Below are positions 37,616 to 47,475 of a stretch of 64,000 nucleotides of DNA, one piece after another (within the stretch, counting starts at the first letter, position 1; the number at the start of each line of letters is the position of its first letter). The translations under genes were made by a program, and so were the position numbers. The DNA is from Actinomucor elegans. Lineage: Eukaryota > Mucoromycota > Mucoromycetes > Mucorales > Mucoraceae. Where the stretch lies: the NCBI GenBank assembly GCA_026027325.1, contig JAMSLZ010000007.1:2294001-2358000 (forward strand), in the 5' to 3' direction. The notes under the pieces were generated by a model. It did not search any database and was not told the DNA's origin. It was given only the letters and a program-made list of their open reading frames with translations.

Positions 37616-40600
37616 CTAATTTAATTCTAACAAACTAGGAGATTCAGTGGCAGTGGATGTACTAGCCATGAATTCCGAAATTATAAGTGAATGATCATGC
37701 TCGAATGCATTAATAGCATGAGCAGAGGACCAGGATTCATCATGAATCACGCATTTCCAATGCAAACGCCAAACTGTAGCTAAGCCGGCACCAAGGAGCA
37801 CCAAAAGGTCGTTCGAAAGAGGTACTGACTTGAGATCACACAAGGTGACCAAGCCAGACCAAACAGAAGCAAGATCGCAGAGAGGTTCTTGGAGACAGAG
37901 CAACTGGATCATATCCATCCAAAAGATAGCCTTCATGGGACAGTATACGAGCATATGGCCAAGTGTTTCCACTTCACCACAGAGGCCACAGAGAGGAGAC
38001 AGGTACACATTTGGATCCCACCGATGCAAGCGAGCACGATAGCCAATGCGGTCATGCAAGAGACGCCACCAAGGAGTGAATGCTTTTGCAGGCATAGGCA
38101 AAGACCAAAAGAGACGCCAAAAGAAGGGCCGAAGCAGAGCATGAGCACCCATAGTAGCAGGAGGTTGAGGACGGTGCATCACAAGTGATGCATACTCCGG
38201 ATGCCAAGAGCGACGCAGAACACCAAGAGGAACCTTTCGAATTGAGACTACCGTTTTACTGGTAACCTGGATAGTCCAGTGGGCAGTAGAAGGCAGCCAA
38301 GAAGAAGCAGCAGGAGAACAGGGCAGAGCAGACAGTTCCGAAGAAGAGAAGCCAATCTTGGAGCGGATTACCTCAGGCAAAGTCAGAGTCGGAGGACCAT
38401 TAAATGGTTGGAAACCAGACCAGACTAGACGAACTTGCCTTTTCATGTTGTTCTTGAGACCAGCAGAGACCACACCGAGATGAGGAATCCAGAAACACAA
38501 GTCCGAGAGCAAATACCTTGGAGCCAGGGCAGCAGGATCCAGAGGAGGAGGCTTACCCAGAGGATTCTCGCAAGGCGATACCACAGAACAAAGAGGAAGA
38601 TCCAAAAACCAGCGAGGAGACCAACTTTCCGACACGACCAGAGGAGGCAACCGAGAAAGCAACTCCACCAAGTGAGAAACCACAGGCACACCCTTGAAAA
38701 GCGACTTGTACATGGCTGGATACATGAACCAGGGTAGGACCGAAGAGTGACCAGTATACACCTGAATACAATGCACCAACCAAGGAGAAACAAAGTCCAC
38801 AGCAGAACGAGAAGGAAACAGCAATCGTTGGATGTACACCATATGGAGAGCCAGGCTTTGATCTTTGACATCAACAAGAGAGGCACCACCGAACTTCTTT
38901 GGTAGACACAAGGAAGACCAAGACACAGACGGATTGAAAGGAACCATGAATTCACGAATGACCCTTTTGAGCTGGTCCAGCCAGGAAGTAGGAGCAGGTA
39001 TCACCCGAAGAATATGGTACACCTTAGAGAGCAGCAGAGAGTTAGCCACAAGACTTTTACCACGGATTGACAGCTGTCGTTCCTTAAGCAGGTTACTATG
39101 CCTTGTAACCTTGACCAAGATAGCATCCAGATAGTCCAACAGTTGAGCTTGTGTACTGTACAGAGGATAGCCCAAGTACCGCACCGCACCAGAAGAAGAA
39201 GCATCATGCCATTCGATACCAGAAGAATCTGCCAGAGACACCCATGAAGCATGAGAGACACCAGAGAGAGACACCAAGACCGTCTTGCTAAGATTGACTT
39301 TTGCATTGGAAGCGCGACCATAAAGATCCAAGAGAGAGAGTAGTAGAGACCATTCATCCGGAGAGGAGAGAAACACTTCAAGATCATCAGCATAACTTAG
39401 GAGCTTCACCGCTGGAGGAGGGGTTGAGCCACTGACAAAGTCAAGAGGCCAATTGCCCGTACCATCCTTTGGATCCACATGCACCGAGAGAGGAGAAGGC
39501 TTGAACCGAGGAGACACCATCACCGAACCAAGAGAGACACCAGCCAAAGAAGACACCAGAAGAGAACGCAGCAGTGGCTCGAAAGCCAAGTTGAAGAGCA
39601 AAGGCGAGAGAGGATCACCTTGCCGTAAGCCTCGCTGTTGAGGTATTGGAGCCCCTAACCAACCATTGATGGACACCGAGATTTGGGTACCAAAAAAGAG
39701 AGAAGAGAGGGAACTCACCAACGAAGCGGGGAAGCCAAAACGAAGTAGGACCAGCCGAAGGTATTCAGGATGAACCCTATCATAGGCCTTTTCTTGATCC
39801 AAGAGCACAGCCACCTGCGGTAACTCTGGAGAGACCGAGCGCAAATGAGACATCAGGAGCTGGTTGAGCCAGCCATTATCAGAGATCAACCGACGGGGCA
39901 TAAAGCCAGTTTGGTACGGATTGATCAGACCAGGAAGCACCTCATTGAACCGATTGGCCAACAGTTTTGTGAACAGCTTGGCATCCGAATTGATCAAAGA
40001 AAGGGGTCGCCAGTTGGAGAGCAGCTGAGGATCACCCTTCTTGTACAGCAGAACCATTCGAGTTTGTTGCCAAGATTGCGGAAACACACCTGAGAAAGCA
40101 TCACCAAGAACCGATACTAAGAGATCAAGGAAAGGACGGGAGTTTGTAGCCAAGTATTGATACACCTCAAATGGAAGACCATCCAGACCAGGACTACGAG
40201 ACTTGGGAGCATGAGCAAGCACAGAAAGCACCAGAAGAGCATTAGGCAAAGCCGTCAGCTTTTCCGCATCCGAGGATGAAAGCACCACCTCAGGAGGTAT
40301 AGCCGCCAAAAGAGAATCTATAGCTTCCGCATCGACATCATCAGGAGTGTACAGCTTTTGGTAGAAACCTCGAGCTTCCTTCAGAATATCAGCCGCTTCC
40401 ACCAAGACCTCACCAGTAGTAGAGCACTTTAAGGATTGGATAGTCATAGAAGACTGCCGCTCCTTGATGACCCGGTAGAAATACTTGTTGTTGCGTTCCC
40501 CAAGTTCATGCCAACGAGTGGCCGAGCGAAGCATATGTTGGCGAGTTTCTTTTTGAATCTGACCATCGATCAATTTCTCTAGTTCATGCACCACCTGAAG

Positions 40601-41674
40601 AGGAAGTGAATCACCACTAGGTTGAATCGACGGTGTAGCATCACTAGTCCTAACACCTGACTCAACAGAGGAAACAGCCTTCATACGTTCCTTTTGCAAC
40701 GCAGCAACTTTGTTCTTGAACCGAGTCTTCATGCTTCGAGAGTACGTCTGTGCACAGCACTTCAGTAGCATCTTGAAGGATTCCCAACGTTCCTGCACCG
40801 AAAGCGAAGGGTCTCCACCACTACCATGACTAGAATTGTCAGAATCACCATCACCGCCATCAAAGAACAGAGCCACAGTCTTGTCCAGCAAAGCCAAGAA
40901 CTCCGTGTCATCGAGGAGTGTGGGATTAAACCGCCAACAACCTGGACCAATAGAGGCACGAGCAGGAAGAAGATCAACCGTCAAAAGACAGTGATCTGTC
41001 CACTTTGGGGGTACATATTGGACCAGAGCATTCACCAGGCGCGTAGCCAAAGACCGATGACCAAAGATGTAGTCAATGGTTGTGCCAGCTTGAGGGAAGG
41101 TAGCAGCCCCATCCGGGAAGCAGTTGTCAAAATGAGTACATAGCCATTCATACCAAGGGAGCACGGCAGAATGACTAGTCTCGGCGGTAGTATGCAGGTG
41201 GATGTTGAAATCACCTACCAACATCCAAGGCGTGTTGGACACCTCAGACCACAAAGCAAGAGAGAGAAAAGATTGTAGAAACAGTGGACGGTCCGAAGAC
41301 TGTGCCGGTGCATAGATATTGGCCACACGGCACAAGACATTATGCTGGGCATCCTTGACAGTAGCCACAACACAACGCTCATCCAGGAGAACTTGAGCAG
41401 CATCCAAAGAAAGACCAGGCTTGAGACAGACAATGGCACAATGTTTGGATACCACAAAGGGACAGCGAGGAAAGAAGAAAGAGAAAGAGCGGATTTGTTG
41501 ATCAGAAAGAACGGATTGAGAGTGAAAGTGAGATACCTCTTGCAAGCAAAGGATATCCACACCGAGAGAACGAGCGCGTAGGTAAGAAGCGAACTCCTTT
41601 TGTATGTTTTTATTGGACTCCATAAAAATGCTACGCACATTTAAGGAGCCAATTCGAATGTGTGAACCTAACAT
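37616..41674 (-). CDS. L6 ORF2, endonuclease and reverse transcriptase
   Basis: This intact 1352-residue protein has its ATG at 41674 in the TAATG junction. The endonuclease has LCLQEVSHF, LVGDFNIHLHTT, TIDYIFGH and WTDHCLLTV. The RT has LINSDAKLFTKLLANRF, QTGFMPRRLISDN, LDQEKAYDRVHPEY, RGLRQGDPLSPLLFN and LLSYADDLEVFL. The C-terminal zinc finger is CGLCGEVETLGHMLVYC, followed by a conserved WRLHWKCVIHDESWSS. It shares the architecture of the type 2 protein but is clearly diverged, so two lineages were active side by side. No stop or frameshift is present. Confidence 0.95.
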   Translation of the reverse strand: MLGSHIRIGSLNVRSIFMESNKNIQKEFASYLRARSLGVDILCLQEVSHFHSQSVLSDQQIRSFSFFFPRCPFVVSKHCAIVCLKPGLSLDAAQVLLDERCVVATVKDAQHNVLCRVANIYAPAQSSDRPLFLQSFLSLALWSEVSNTPWMLVGDFNIHLHTTAETSHSAVLPWYEWLCTHFDNCFPDGAATFPQAGTTIDYIFGHRSLATRLVNALVQYVPPKWTDHCLLTVDLLPARASIGPGCWRFNPTLLDDTEFLALLDKTVALFFDGGDGDSDNSSHGSGGDPSLSVQERWESFKMLLKCCAQTYSRSMKTRFKNKVAALQKERMKAVSSVESGVRTSDATPSIQPSGDSLPLQVVHELEKLIDGQIQKETRQHMLRSATRWHELGERNNKYFYRVIKERQSSMTIQSLKCSTTGEVLVEAADILKEARGFYQKLYTPDDVDAEAIDSLLAAIPPEVVLSSSDAEKLTALPNALLVLSVLAHAPKSRSPGLDGLPFEVYQYLATNSRPFLDLLVSVLGDAFSGVFPQSWQQTRMVLLYKKGDPQLLSNWRPLSLINSDAKLFTKLLANRFNEVLPGLINPYQTGFMPRRLISDNGWLNQLLMSHLRSVSPELPQVAVLLDQEKAYDRVHPEYLRLVLLRFGFPASLVSSLSSLFFGTQISVSINGWLGAPIPQQRGLRQGDPLSPLLFNLAFEPLLRSLLVSSLAGVSLGSVMVSPRFKPSPLSVHVDPKDGTGNWPLDFVSGSTPPPAVKLLSYADDLEVFLSSPDEWSLLLSLLDLYGRASNAKVNLSKTVLVSLSGVSHASWVSLADSSGIEWHDASSSGAVRYLGYPLYSTQAQLLDYLDAILVKVTRHSNLLKERQLSIRGKSLVANSLLLSKVYHILRVIPAPTSWLDQLKRVIREFMVPFNPSVSWSSLCLPKKFGGASLVDVKDQSLALHMVYIQRLLFPSRSAVDFVSPWLVHCIQVYTGHSSVLPWFMYPAMYKSLFKGVPVVSHLVELLSRLPPLVVSESWSPRWFLDLPLCSVVSPCENPLGKPPPLDPAALAPRYLLSDLCFWIPHLGVVSAGLKNNMKRQVRLVWSGFQPFNGPPTLTLPEVIRSKIGFSSSELSALPCSPAASSWLPSTAHWTIQVTSKTVVSIRKVPLGVLRRSWHPEYASLVMHRPQPPATMGAHALLRPFFWRLFWSLPMPAKAFTPWWRLLHDRIGYRARLHRWDPNVYLSPLCGLCGEVETLGHMLVYCPMKAIFWMDMIQLLCLQEPLCDLASVWSGLVTLCDLKSVPLSNDLLVLLGAGLATVWRLHWKCVIHDESWSSAHAINAFEHDHSLIISEFMASTSTATESPSLLELN

Positions 41675-43098
41675 TACGCCCTATGGGCAGAACCAGAGGA
41701 CTTGGAAGGCTTGGGGGCCTTGATCGAAGAGCTACCAGAAGTCTTGGTTACGTTCGCAATGTTCTTTTTCAAAAAATCAATCTTGTTCTGAGTAGAAGAG
41801 TTGACCTTGGACAAATTCAACATCTCCTTAGGACTATCCACCTTCATTCCAACACCAGAAGCAAAAGGAGCATGCTTCGAAGCCAATGAACCGTACGGAC
41901 TGTTGGGATTGTACTTTGAATTCACGCCGGAAGACAAAGGAGCACCCTCACCGGTTTCGGTCATCACCACATCTTGATCACCAGCATCATCACCAGCACC
42001 AACACCAGAGTCACCACCAGCACCAACACCAGCACCAACACCAGAGTCACCACCAGCACCAACAAAGGACACACCAGAAGATTCCGGAACCTCGTCCTGA
42101 TCAGCCAAATCAACTGTAGTTTCCTCAACCACTACGTTATCTTCCATTGACTTGGAATCAGAACCAGTTCTCATATCACCAGACAGAGCAACATATTCAT
42201 CAAGTTCGACCTCAAACGGCTTCACCTTGGACTTCTTCACTTTACAAAAACGCGCAGTATGGCCATGCTCTTGGCAAGAGAAACACCTGCGCTTGGCCAA
42301 TTCAGGGCAGTCCTTGCGGACATGACCCGAACGGCGACAAAAGTGACACACAGGAGGAGCATTCTTGTACTGAGCGGGAGCAAAGTTGTCCCAGGCACTC
42401 ATGTAGAGCATTCTTGACAAAGGTTGAGGAGGAACCACCTCACCATCCTCATTCTTCATACCCACAGAAGTATCAAGCAACACCGACATCTTGCCCTCGA
42501 AATACCCTTTGCTAGTAAACTTTTTCAATTGGTACACCTTACCATAAAAAGCCAAAGAGTCAAGCAAGTCCACCAGGAAGGTATCCTCATTGGGAATAGC
42601 ATTGAGCAGTGTAAACTGCACATGGGTCAAACTATTTCCCACGGAAGCACCAGAACCAGAAGAAGTTGAAACGGCCTTGTAGACAATACCATTTACCATA
42701 ATACCAGAACCAACAGCCTTGAGAGCATCAGCCTTCAGCCTGAAAGTTGCTTCCACCAGAAGGTCACCACCAGCAGTTTTGCCCCAAGCACTAATAGGCC
42801 TAAACTGCACCTTACTATCGATTTGGTCTTGAATCGCCTTGTAAGCAGCAAAACGATCAGGAAACAACTTTCCAGGGAAAGAGAACAAAACAGAACCAGA
42901 AGAGAGAGCTTGCTCCACCAAAGCAGCAGCCTTGCGAACCAAGATTTCAGATTTAAGGTCATCATCTTCGAAAATGACCTCACCAACAAGAGGAATTGCA
43001 GAATTGTCGACATTACGTCGACCAGGAGTAACAAGTACCTTCTTAGAGGCACCACGAGCAACAATAGTTGTCCAGGACACGGCAGAATTTTCGGTCAT
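41674..43098 (-). CDS. L6 ORF1, zinc-knuckle protein
   Basis: This 474-residue intact frame starts at the ATG at 43098. It has the knuckles VCHFCRRSGHVRKDC and RCFSCQEHGHTARFC, an acidic segment, a Gly-Val/Gly-Ala repeat hinge (shorter than that of L1) and the basic end PKPSKSSGSAHRA. It is the predicted RNP protein for L6 RNA. The N-terminal 30 residues are shared with L1 and L8 and mostly with L7. Confidence 0.92.
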   Translation of the reverse strand: MTENSAVSWTTIVARGASKKVLVTPGRRNVDNSAIPLVGEVIFEDDDLKSEILVRKAAALVEQALSSGSVLFSFPGKLFPDRFAAYKAIQDQIDSKVQFRPISAWGKTAGGDLLVEATFRLKADALKAVGSGIMVNGIVYKAVSTSSGSGASVGNSLTHVQFTLLNAIPNEDTFLVDLLDSLAFYGKVYQLKKFTSKGYFEGKMSVLLDTSVGMKNEDGEVVPPQPLSRMLYMSAWDNFAPAQYKNAPPVCHFCRRSGHVRKDCPELAKRRCFSCQEHGHTARFCKVKKSKVKPFEVELDEYVALSGDMRTGSDSKSMEDNVVVEETTVDLADQDEVPESSGVSFVGAGGDSGVGAGVGAGGDSGVGAGDDAGDQDVVMTETGEGAPLSSGVNSKYNPNSPYGSLASKHAPFASGVGMKVDSPKEMLNLSKVNSSTQNKIDFLKKNIANVTKTSGSSSIKAPKPSKSSGSAHRA

Positions 43099-43352
43099 GT
43101 ACCAGAATTCTCAAAATTGAGGAGATTGAGCAAAAAAGTTTTTGAAATGTCGAAATTGGCGAATTGAGATGTCAAGATCGAGCGAAATGTAGAAGATGTT
43201 GGAGATTTGCAAAAATAATTATACCACCAGAAGCGCAGCGACGAGTAGAAGACGAATACGAAACAAGCGGAGATGGATGGATTGAATTGAGCGAGATATC
43301 GACAAAAAACCAGACGGATGCAAAATTTTTTGTAAAAAGTGATCTTTTAGAC

Positions 43353-43396
43353 CTAGACTACATAGAGTGACCAGTGCAGCCCAGATGTTCGCGTCA
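43353..43396 (-). repeat. L5 remainder after the L6 insertion
   Basis: These 44 bp of ORF2 sequence match L2 at about 22911-22954. They end at the 5' truncation point GCGTCA. Nine unmatched bases (AAAAGATCG) then precede the start of L7. Confidence 0.85.
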
Positions 43397-43667
43397 AAAA
43401 GATCGGGCTCTTTCGCTTAAAGATCACTTTTTACAAAAAATTTTGCATCCGTCTGGTTTTTTGTCAATATCTCGCTCAATTCAATCCATCCATCTCCGCT
43501 TGTTTCGTATTCGTCTTCTACTCGTCGCTGCGCTTCTGGTGGTATAATTATTTTTGCAAATCTTCAACATCTTCTACATTTCGCTCGATCTTGACATCTC
43601 AATTCGCCAATTTCGACATTTCAAAAACTTTTTTACTCAATCTCCTCAATTTTGAGAATTCTGGTAC

Positions 43668-45161
43668 ATGACCGAAAATTCTGCCGTGTCCTGGACGACT
43701 ATTGTCGCTCGTGGTGCCTCTAAGAAGGTACTCGTTACTCCTGCTCGACGCAATGTCGACAGTTCCTCCATTCCTCTTGTTGGTGAGGTCATCTTTGAAG
43801 ATGATGACCTCAAATCTGAAATTTTGGTGCGCAAGGCTACTGCTATTGTGCAACAAGCTCTCTCTTCTGGTTCTGTTCTGTTTTCTTTTCCCGGAAGATT
43901 GTTTGGTGACCGTGTTGATGCGTACAAGGCCATCCAAGAACAAGTCGATGCCAATGTGCAATTCAGGCCCATTAGCACATGGCGTGAAAATGCTGGTGGT
44001 GACCTATTGGTGGAAGCCACTTTCAAGGCAAAGGTGGATGCCACTAAGGCTGTCAGTGATGGGGTTACTGTCAATGGTGTGGTATACAAAGCTGTTTCCA
44101 CTTGTTCTGGTTCAGGTGTTTCTGTTGGTGGTAATTTGACGCATGTTCAATTTACAATGTTGAATGCTATCCCCGATGAACATACATTTTTGGTGGATAT
44201 GTTAGACTCCTTGGCGTTTTATGGTAAGGTGTACCAGCTTAAAAAGTACAGTCGCAAGGGCTACTTTGAAGGCAAGATGTCGGTGCTGTTAGATACCTCA
44301 GTGGGCATGAAAGGTGAAGATGGGGAGGTGGTTCCATCTCAGCCTTTATCAAGAATGCTGTATCTGAATGCCTGGGATAGTTTCGCACCCGCTCAGTTCA
44401 AGAACGCCCCTCCGGTTTGTCATTTCTGCCGTTTATCCGGTCATGTCCGTAAGGATTGCCCCGAGTTAGCCAAGCGCGTGTGCTTTTCGTGTCGAGAGCA
44501 TGGTCACACGGCTCGCTTCTGCAAGGTCAAGTCCAAGACCAAACAGGATAAGGACAAGTCGTTTGCGGTGGAGCTAAGTGAGTACGTTGCTCTGTCTGGT
44601 GGTAAGAAGCTTGGTCCAAGCTCTGATTCAGAAGATTTTGTAGTACAAGAGGAAGCTACAGCTGATGATGAGGAAGACCAAGCCTCTGTGGTGTCTATGG
44701 TGTCTGTGGGTAGCTCTGTTTCTGGGTCTGGTGGTGTCTCTGGTGGTGTCTCTGGTGGTGTTTCTGGTGGTGTCTCTGGTGGTGTTTCTGGTGGTGTCTC
44801 TGGTGCTGCTGGTGTTGTTGGTGGTGATGCTACTGGTGTAGTCAACAATGATAATGCTGTTGACACAATGGAAGTTGATGGTGAGGGTGCTCCTTCGTCT
44901 TCTGGCCAGAAGGCGGAGTACAATCCCAACAGTCCGTACGGTGTGAATGCTTCCAAGTTTGCTGACTTCGAGGTTGCTTCTACTATGAAGGTGGATAGTG
45001 CTCAAGAAATGCTGGATCTGAGTAAAGTCAAAGCTCGAACCCAAAACAAGATTGACTTTCTCAAGAAGAATATTGTGAATGTGGCGAAGACCAAGGCTTC
45101 TGCTTCTGCTATCAAGACGTCCAAGTCTTCCAAGTCTTCTTCTTCTGCCCATAGGGTATAA
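43668..45161 (+). CDS. L7 ORF1, mosaic zinc-knuckle protein
   Basis: This intact 497-residue frame is the longest ORF1 here. The N-terminus and 5' UTR resemble type 1 (MTENSAVSWTTIVARGASKK), while the last 60 residues (DFLKKNIVNVAKTKASASAI and on) are those of type 2. The knuckles are VCHFCRLSGHVRKDC and VCFSCREHGHTARFC. The hinge holds seven GGVS-like repeats. The pattern suggests recombination between lineages near the end of ORF1. Its stop overlaps ORF2 in the same TAATG. Confidence 0.92.
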   Translation: MTENSAVSWTTIVARGASKKVLVTPARRNVDSSSIPLVGEVIFEDDDLKSEILVRKATAIVQQALSSGSVLFSFPGRLFGDRVDAYKAIQEQVDANVQFRPISTWRENAGGDLLVEATFKAKVDATKAVSDGVTVNGVVYKAVSTCSGSGVSVGGNLTHVQFTMLNAIPDEHTFLVDMLDSLAFYGKVYQLKKYSRKGYFEGKMSVLLDTSVGMKGEDGEVVPSQPLSRMLYLNAWDSFAPAQFKNAPPVCHFCRLSGHVRKDCPELAKRVCFSCREHGHTARFCKVKSKTKQDKDKSFAVELSEYVALSGGKKLGPSSDSEDFVVQEEATADDEEDQASVVSMVSVGSSVSGSGGVSGGVSGGVSGGVSGGVSGGVSGAAGVVGGDATGVVNNDNAVDTMEVDGEGAPSSSGQKAEYNPNSPYGVNASKFADFEVASTMKVDSAQEMLDLSKVKARTQNKIDFLKKNIVNVAKTKASASAIKTSKSSKSSSSAHRV

Positions 45162-47238
45162 TGCTAGGTCAAAACATTCGATTGGGTTCCTTAAATGTGC
45201 GTAGCATTTTTATGGAGTCCCAAAAAACAACACAAAAGGAGTTCGCTTCTTACCTACGCGCTCGTTCTCTCGGTGTGGATATCCTTTGCTTGCAAGAGGT
45301 ATCTCACTTCTATTCTCAATCTTCTCTCACTGATCATCAAATCCGCTCTTTCTCTTTCTTCTTTCCTCGCTGTCCCTTTGTGGTATCCAAACATTGTGCC
45401 ATTGTCTGTCTCAAGCCTGGTCTTTCTTTGGATGCTGCTCAAGTTCTCCTGGATGAACGTTGTGTTGTGGCTACTGTCAAGGATGCCCAGCATAATGTCT
45501 TGTGTCGTGTGGCCAATATCTATGCACCGGCACAGTCTTCGGACCGTCCACTGTTTATTCAATCTTTTCTCTCTCTTGCTTTGTGGTCTGAGGTGTCCAA
45601 CACGCCTTGGATGTTGGTAGGTGACTTCAACATTCATCTACACTCTTCTGCCGAGACAAGTCTTTCCTCTGTGGCTCCGCTGTATGATTGGCTTCGTCTC
45701 CACTTTAACAACTGTTTCCCGGACGGTCCTATTACTTTTCCTAGGGCTGGTACTACTATTGATTATATCTTTGGTCATACTTCGCTGGTGACTCGGTTGG
45801 TGAATGGTCAAGTCCATTATGTTCCTGGTGTGTGGACCGATCACTGTCTTTTGACAATCGATCTACAGCCTGCTTGTGCTCGTATTGGCCCTGGCTGTTG
45901 GCGCTTTAATCCCACTCTGCTGGAGGATTCAGAGTTTCTCCTATTGCTGGACAAGACAGTGTCTCTCTTTTTCGAATCTTCTGGTGGTGATGGTGACAAT
46001 GCTAGCCCTGGTGGTAAGGGTGAACCGTTGAGGGTCCAATCTCAATGGGAATCTTTCAAGTTGTTGCTCAAGTGCTGTGCGCAAAAGTACGCTTGGGGTG
46101 CTAAGGCTCGATTCAAGAACAAGGTTGCTGCTTTACAACAGGAACGTATGAAGGCTGTTTCCTCTTCTGTCTCAGGTGTTATGGCTAGTGATGCTACACC
46201 GTCAATTCAACCTAGTGATGATTCACTTCCTCTTCAGGTGGTGCATGAGCTAGAGAAATTGATTGATGGTCAGATTCAGAAAGAAACACGCCAGAATATG
46301 CTTCGCTCTGCCACTCGTTGGCATGAACTGGGTGAACGTAACAACAAGTATTTCTATCGTGTCATCAAGGATCGCCAGTCTCAACAGACAATCCAGTCCT
46401 TGAAGTGCTCTACTACTGGTGAGGTCTTGGTGGAAGCGGCTGATATACTTCGGGAGGCTCGCGGTTTTTACCAAAAGCTATACACCCCGGACGACATCGA
46501 TGCCGAAGCCGTGGACTCTCTTTTGAATGGTATTCCTGAAGAAGTGGTGTTGTCTTCGGATGATGCCAAGTATCTGATGGCTCTGCCTAATGCCGTTACG
46601 GTGCTGGATCTACTGGCTCACGCCCCTAGGTCTCGGTCTCCTGGCATGGATGGTATCCCTTTCGAGGTATATCATTACTTGGCTGGTCGTTCGCGACCTT
46701 TTCTGGACTTGCTGGTGGCAGTCCTTGGTGGTGCTTTCTCTGGTGTGTTTCCTCCTTCGTGGCAACAAACTCGGATGGTGCTTTTGTTCAAGAAAGGTGA
46801 TCCTCTGCTCTTGGCTAACTGGCGTCCTCTCTCTCTGATCAACTCGGATGCCAAGTTGTTTACCAAGTTGCTGGCCAATAGGTTCAACCGTGTTCTTCCC
46901 AAGCTGATCAACCCCTATCAAACTGGGTTCCTTCCTCATCGATTGATCTCGGATAATGGGTGGTTGAATCAAACGTTGATGGCTAATCTTCGGTCGGTGG
47001 CTCCAAACCTTCCTCAAGTTGCGGTGTTACTTGATCAAGAGAAGGCTTATGATCGAGTCCATCCTGAGTATCTTCGGCGTGTGTTGCTTCGTTTTGGTTT
47101 TCCTTCTGGTCTGGTTGGTTGTCTCTCTTCTTTGTTCTTTGGTACCAAGATCTCCGTGTCCATTAACGGGTGGTTAGGAGCAGCTGTTCCTCAGTTGCGT
47201 GGCCTTAGGCAGGGTGATCCACTCTCACCTCTGTTGTT

Positions 47239-47475
47239 GAGGAATGATTCTGTAAATATGAAATTATATATACATTTGGATTTAATGTTAATTTTTGGAA
47301 TTAAAAAACAATAAAATTATTATATTTATCCTCCCTATGATTAAGTTACAAAAAACTTAGTCATGCTTTTTTTAATTAATTTTTTGGAAGAAAAAAAAAT
47401 TATGAAATATTGATTACCATGAGATATTTCACCTTATTATTATTTTTAAAATTTTAGAATATTAGAACAATCCTC
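47239..47475. mobile_element. MITE-b, 237 bp
   Basis: This AT-rich insertion has inverted ends GAGGAATGATTCT / AGAACAATCCTC (imperfect) and the 3 bp repeat GTT (47236-47238, 47476-47478). Removing it restores the L7 ORF2 frame. A part resembles 12105-12165. It is too short for a transposase. Confidence 0.82.

Larger units (their letters stand above)
37565..43352 (-). mobile_element. L6, full-length LINE (type 1)
   Basis: This complete minus-strand copy spans 5.8 kb with poly-A at 37565-37581, 3' UTR with AATAAA, both ORFs and a full 5' UTR. It is flanked by the 16 bp duplication CTAGACTACATAGAGT (37549-37564, 43353-43368), which lies inside ORF2 sequence of L5. With L2 it is one of the two copies here that look able to move. 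Confidence 0.95.

Noticed and set aside
44700..44810. Tandem GGTGTCTCT repeat considered as a CRISPR-like or satellite array
   Set aside because: It is an in-frame coding repeat of LINE ORF1 without spacers. No CRISPR array is present in the window.
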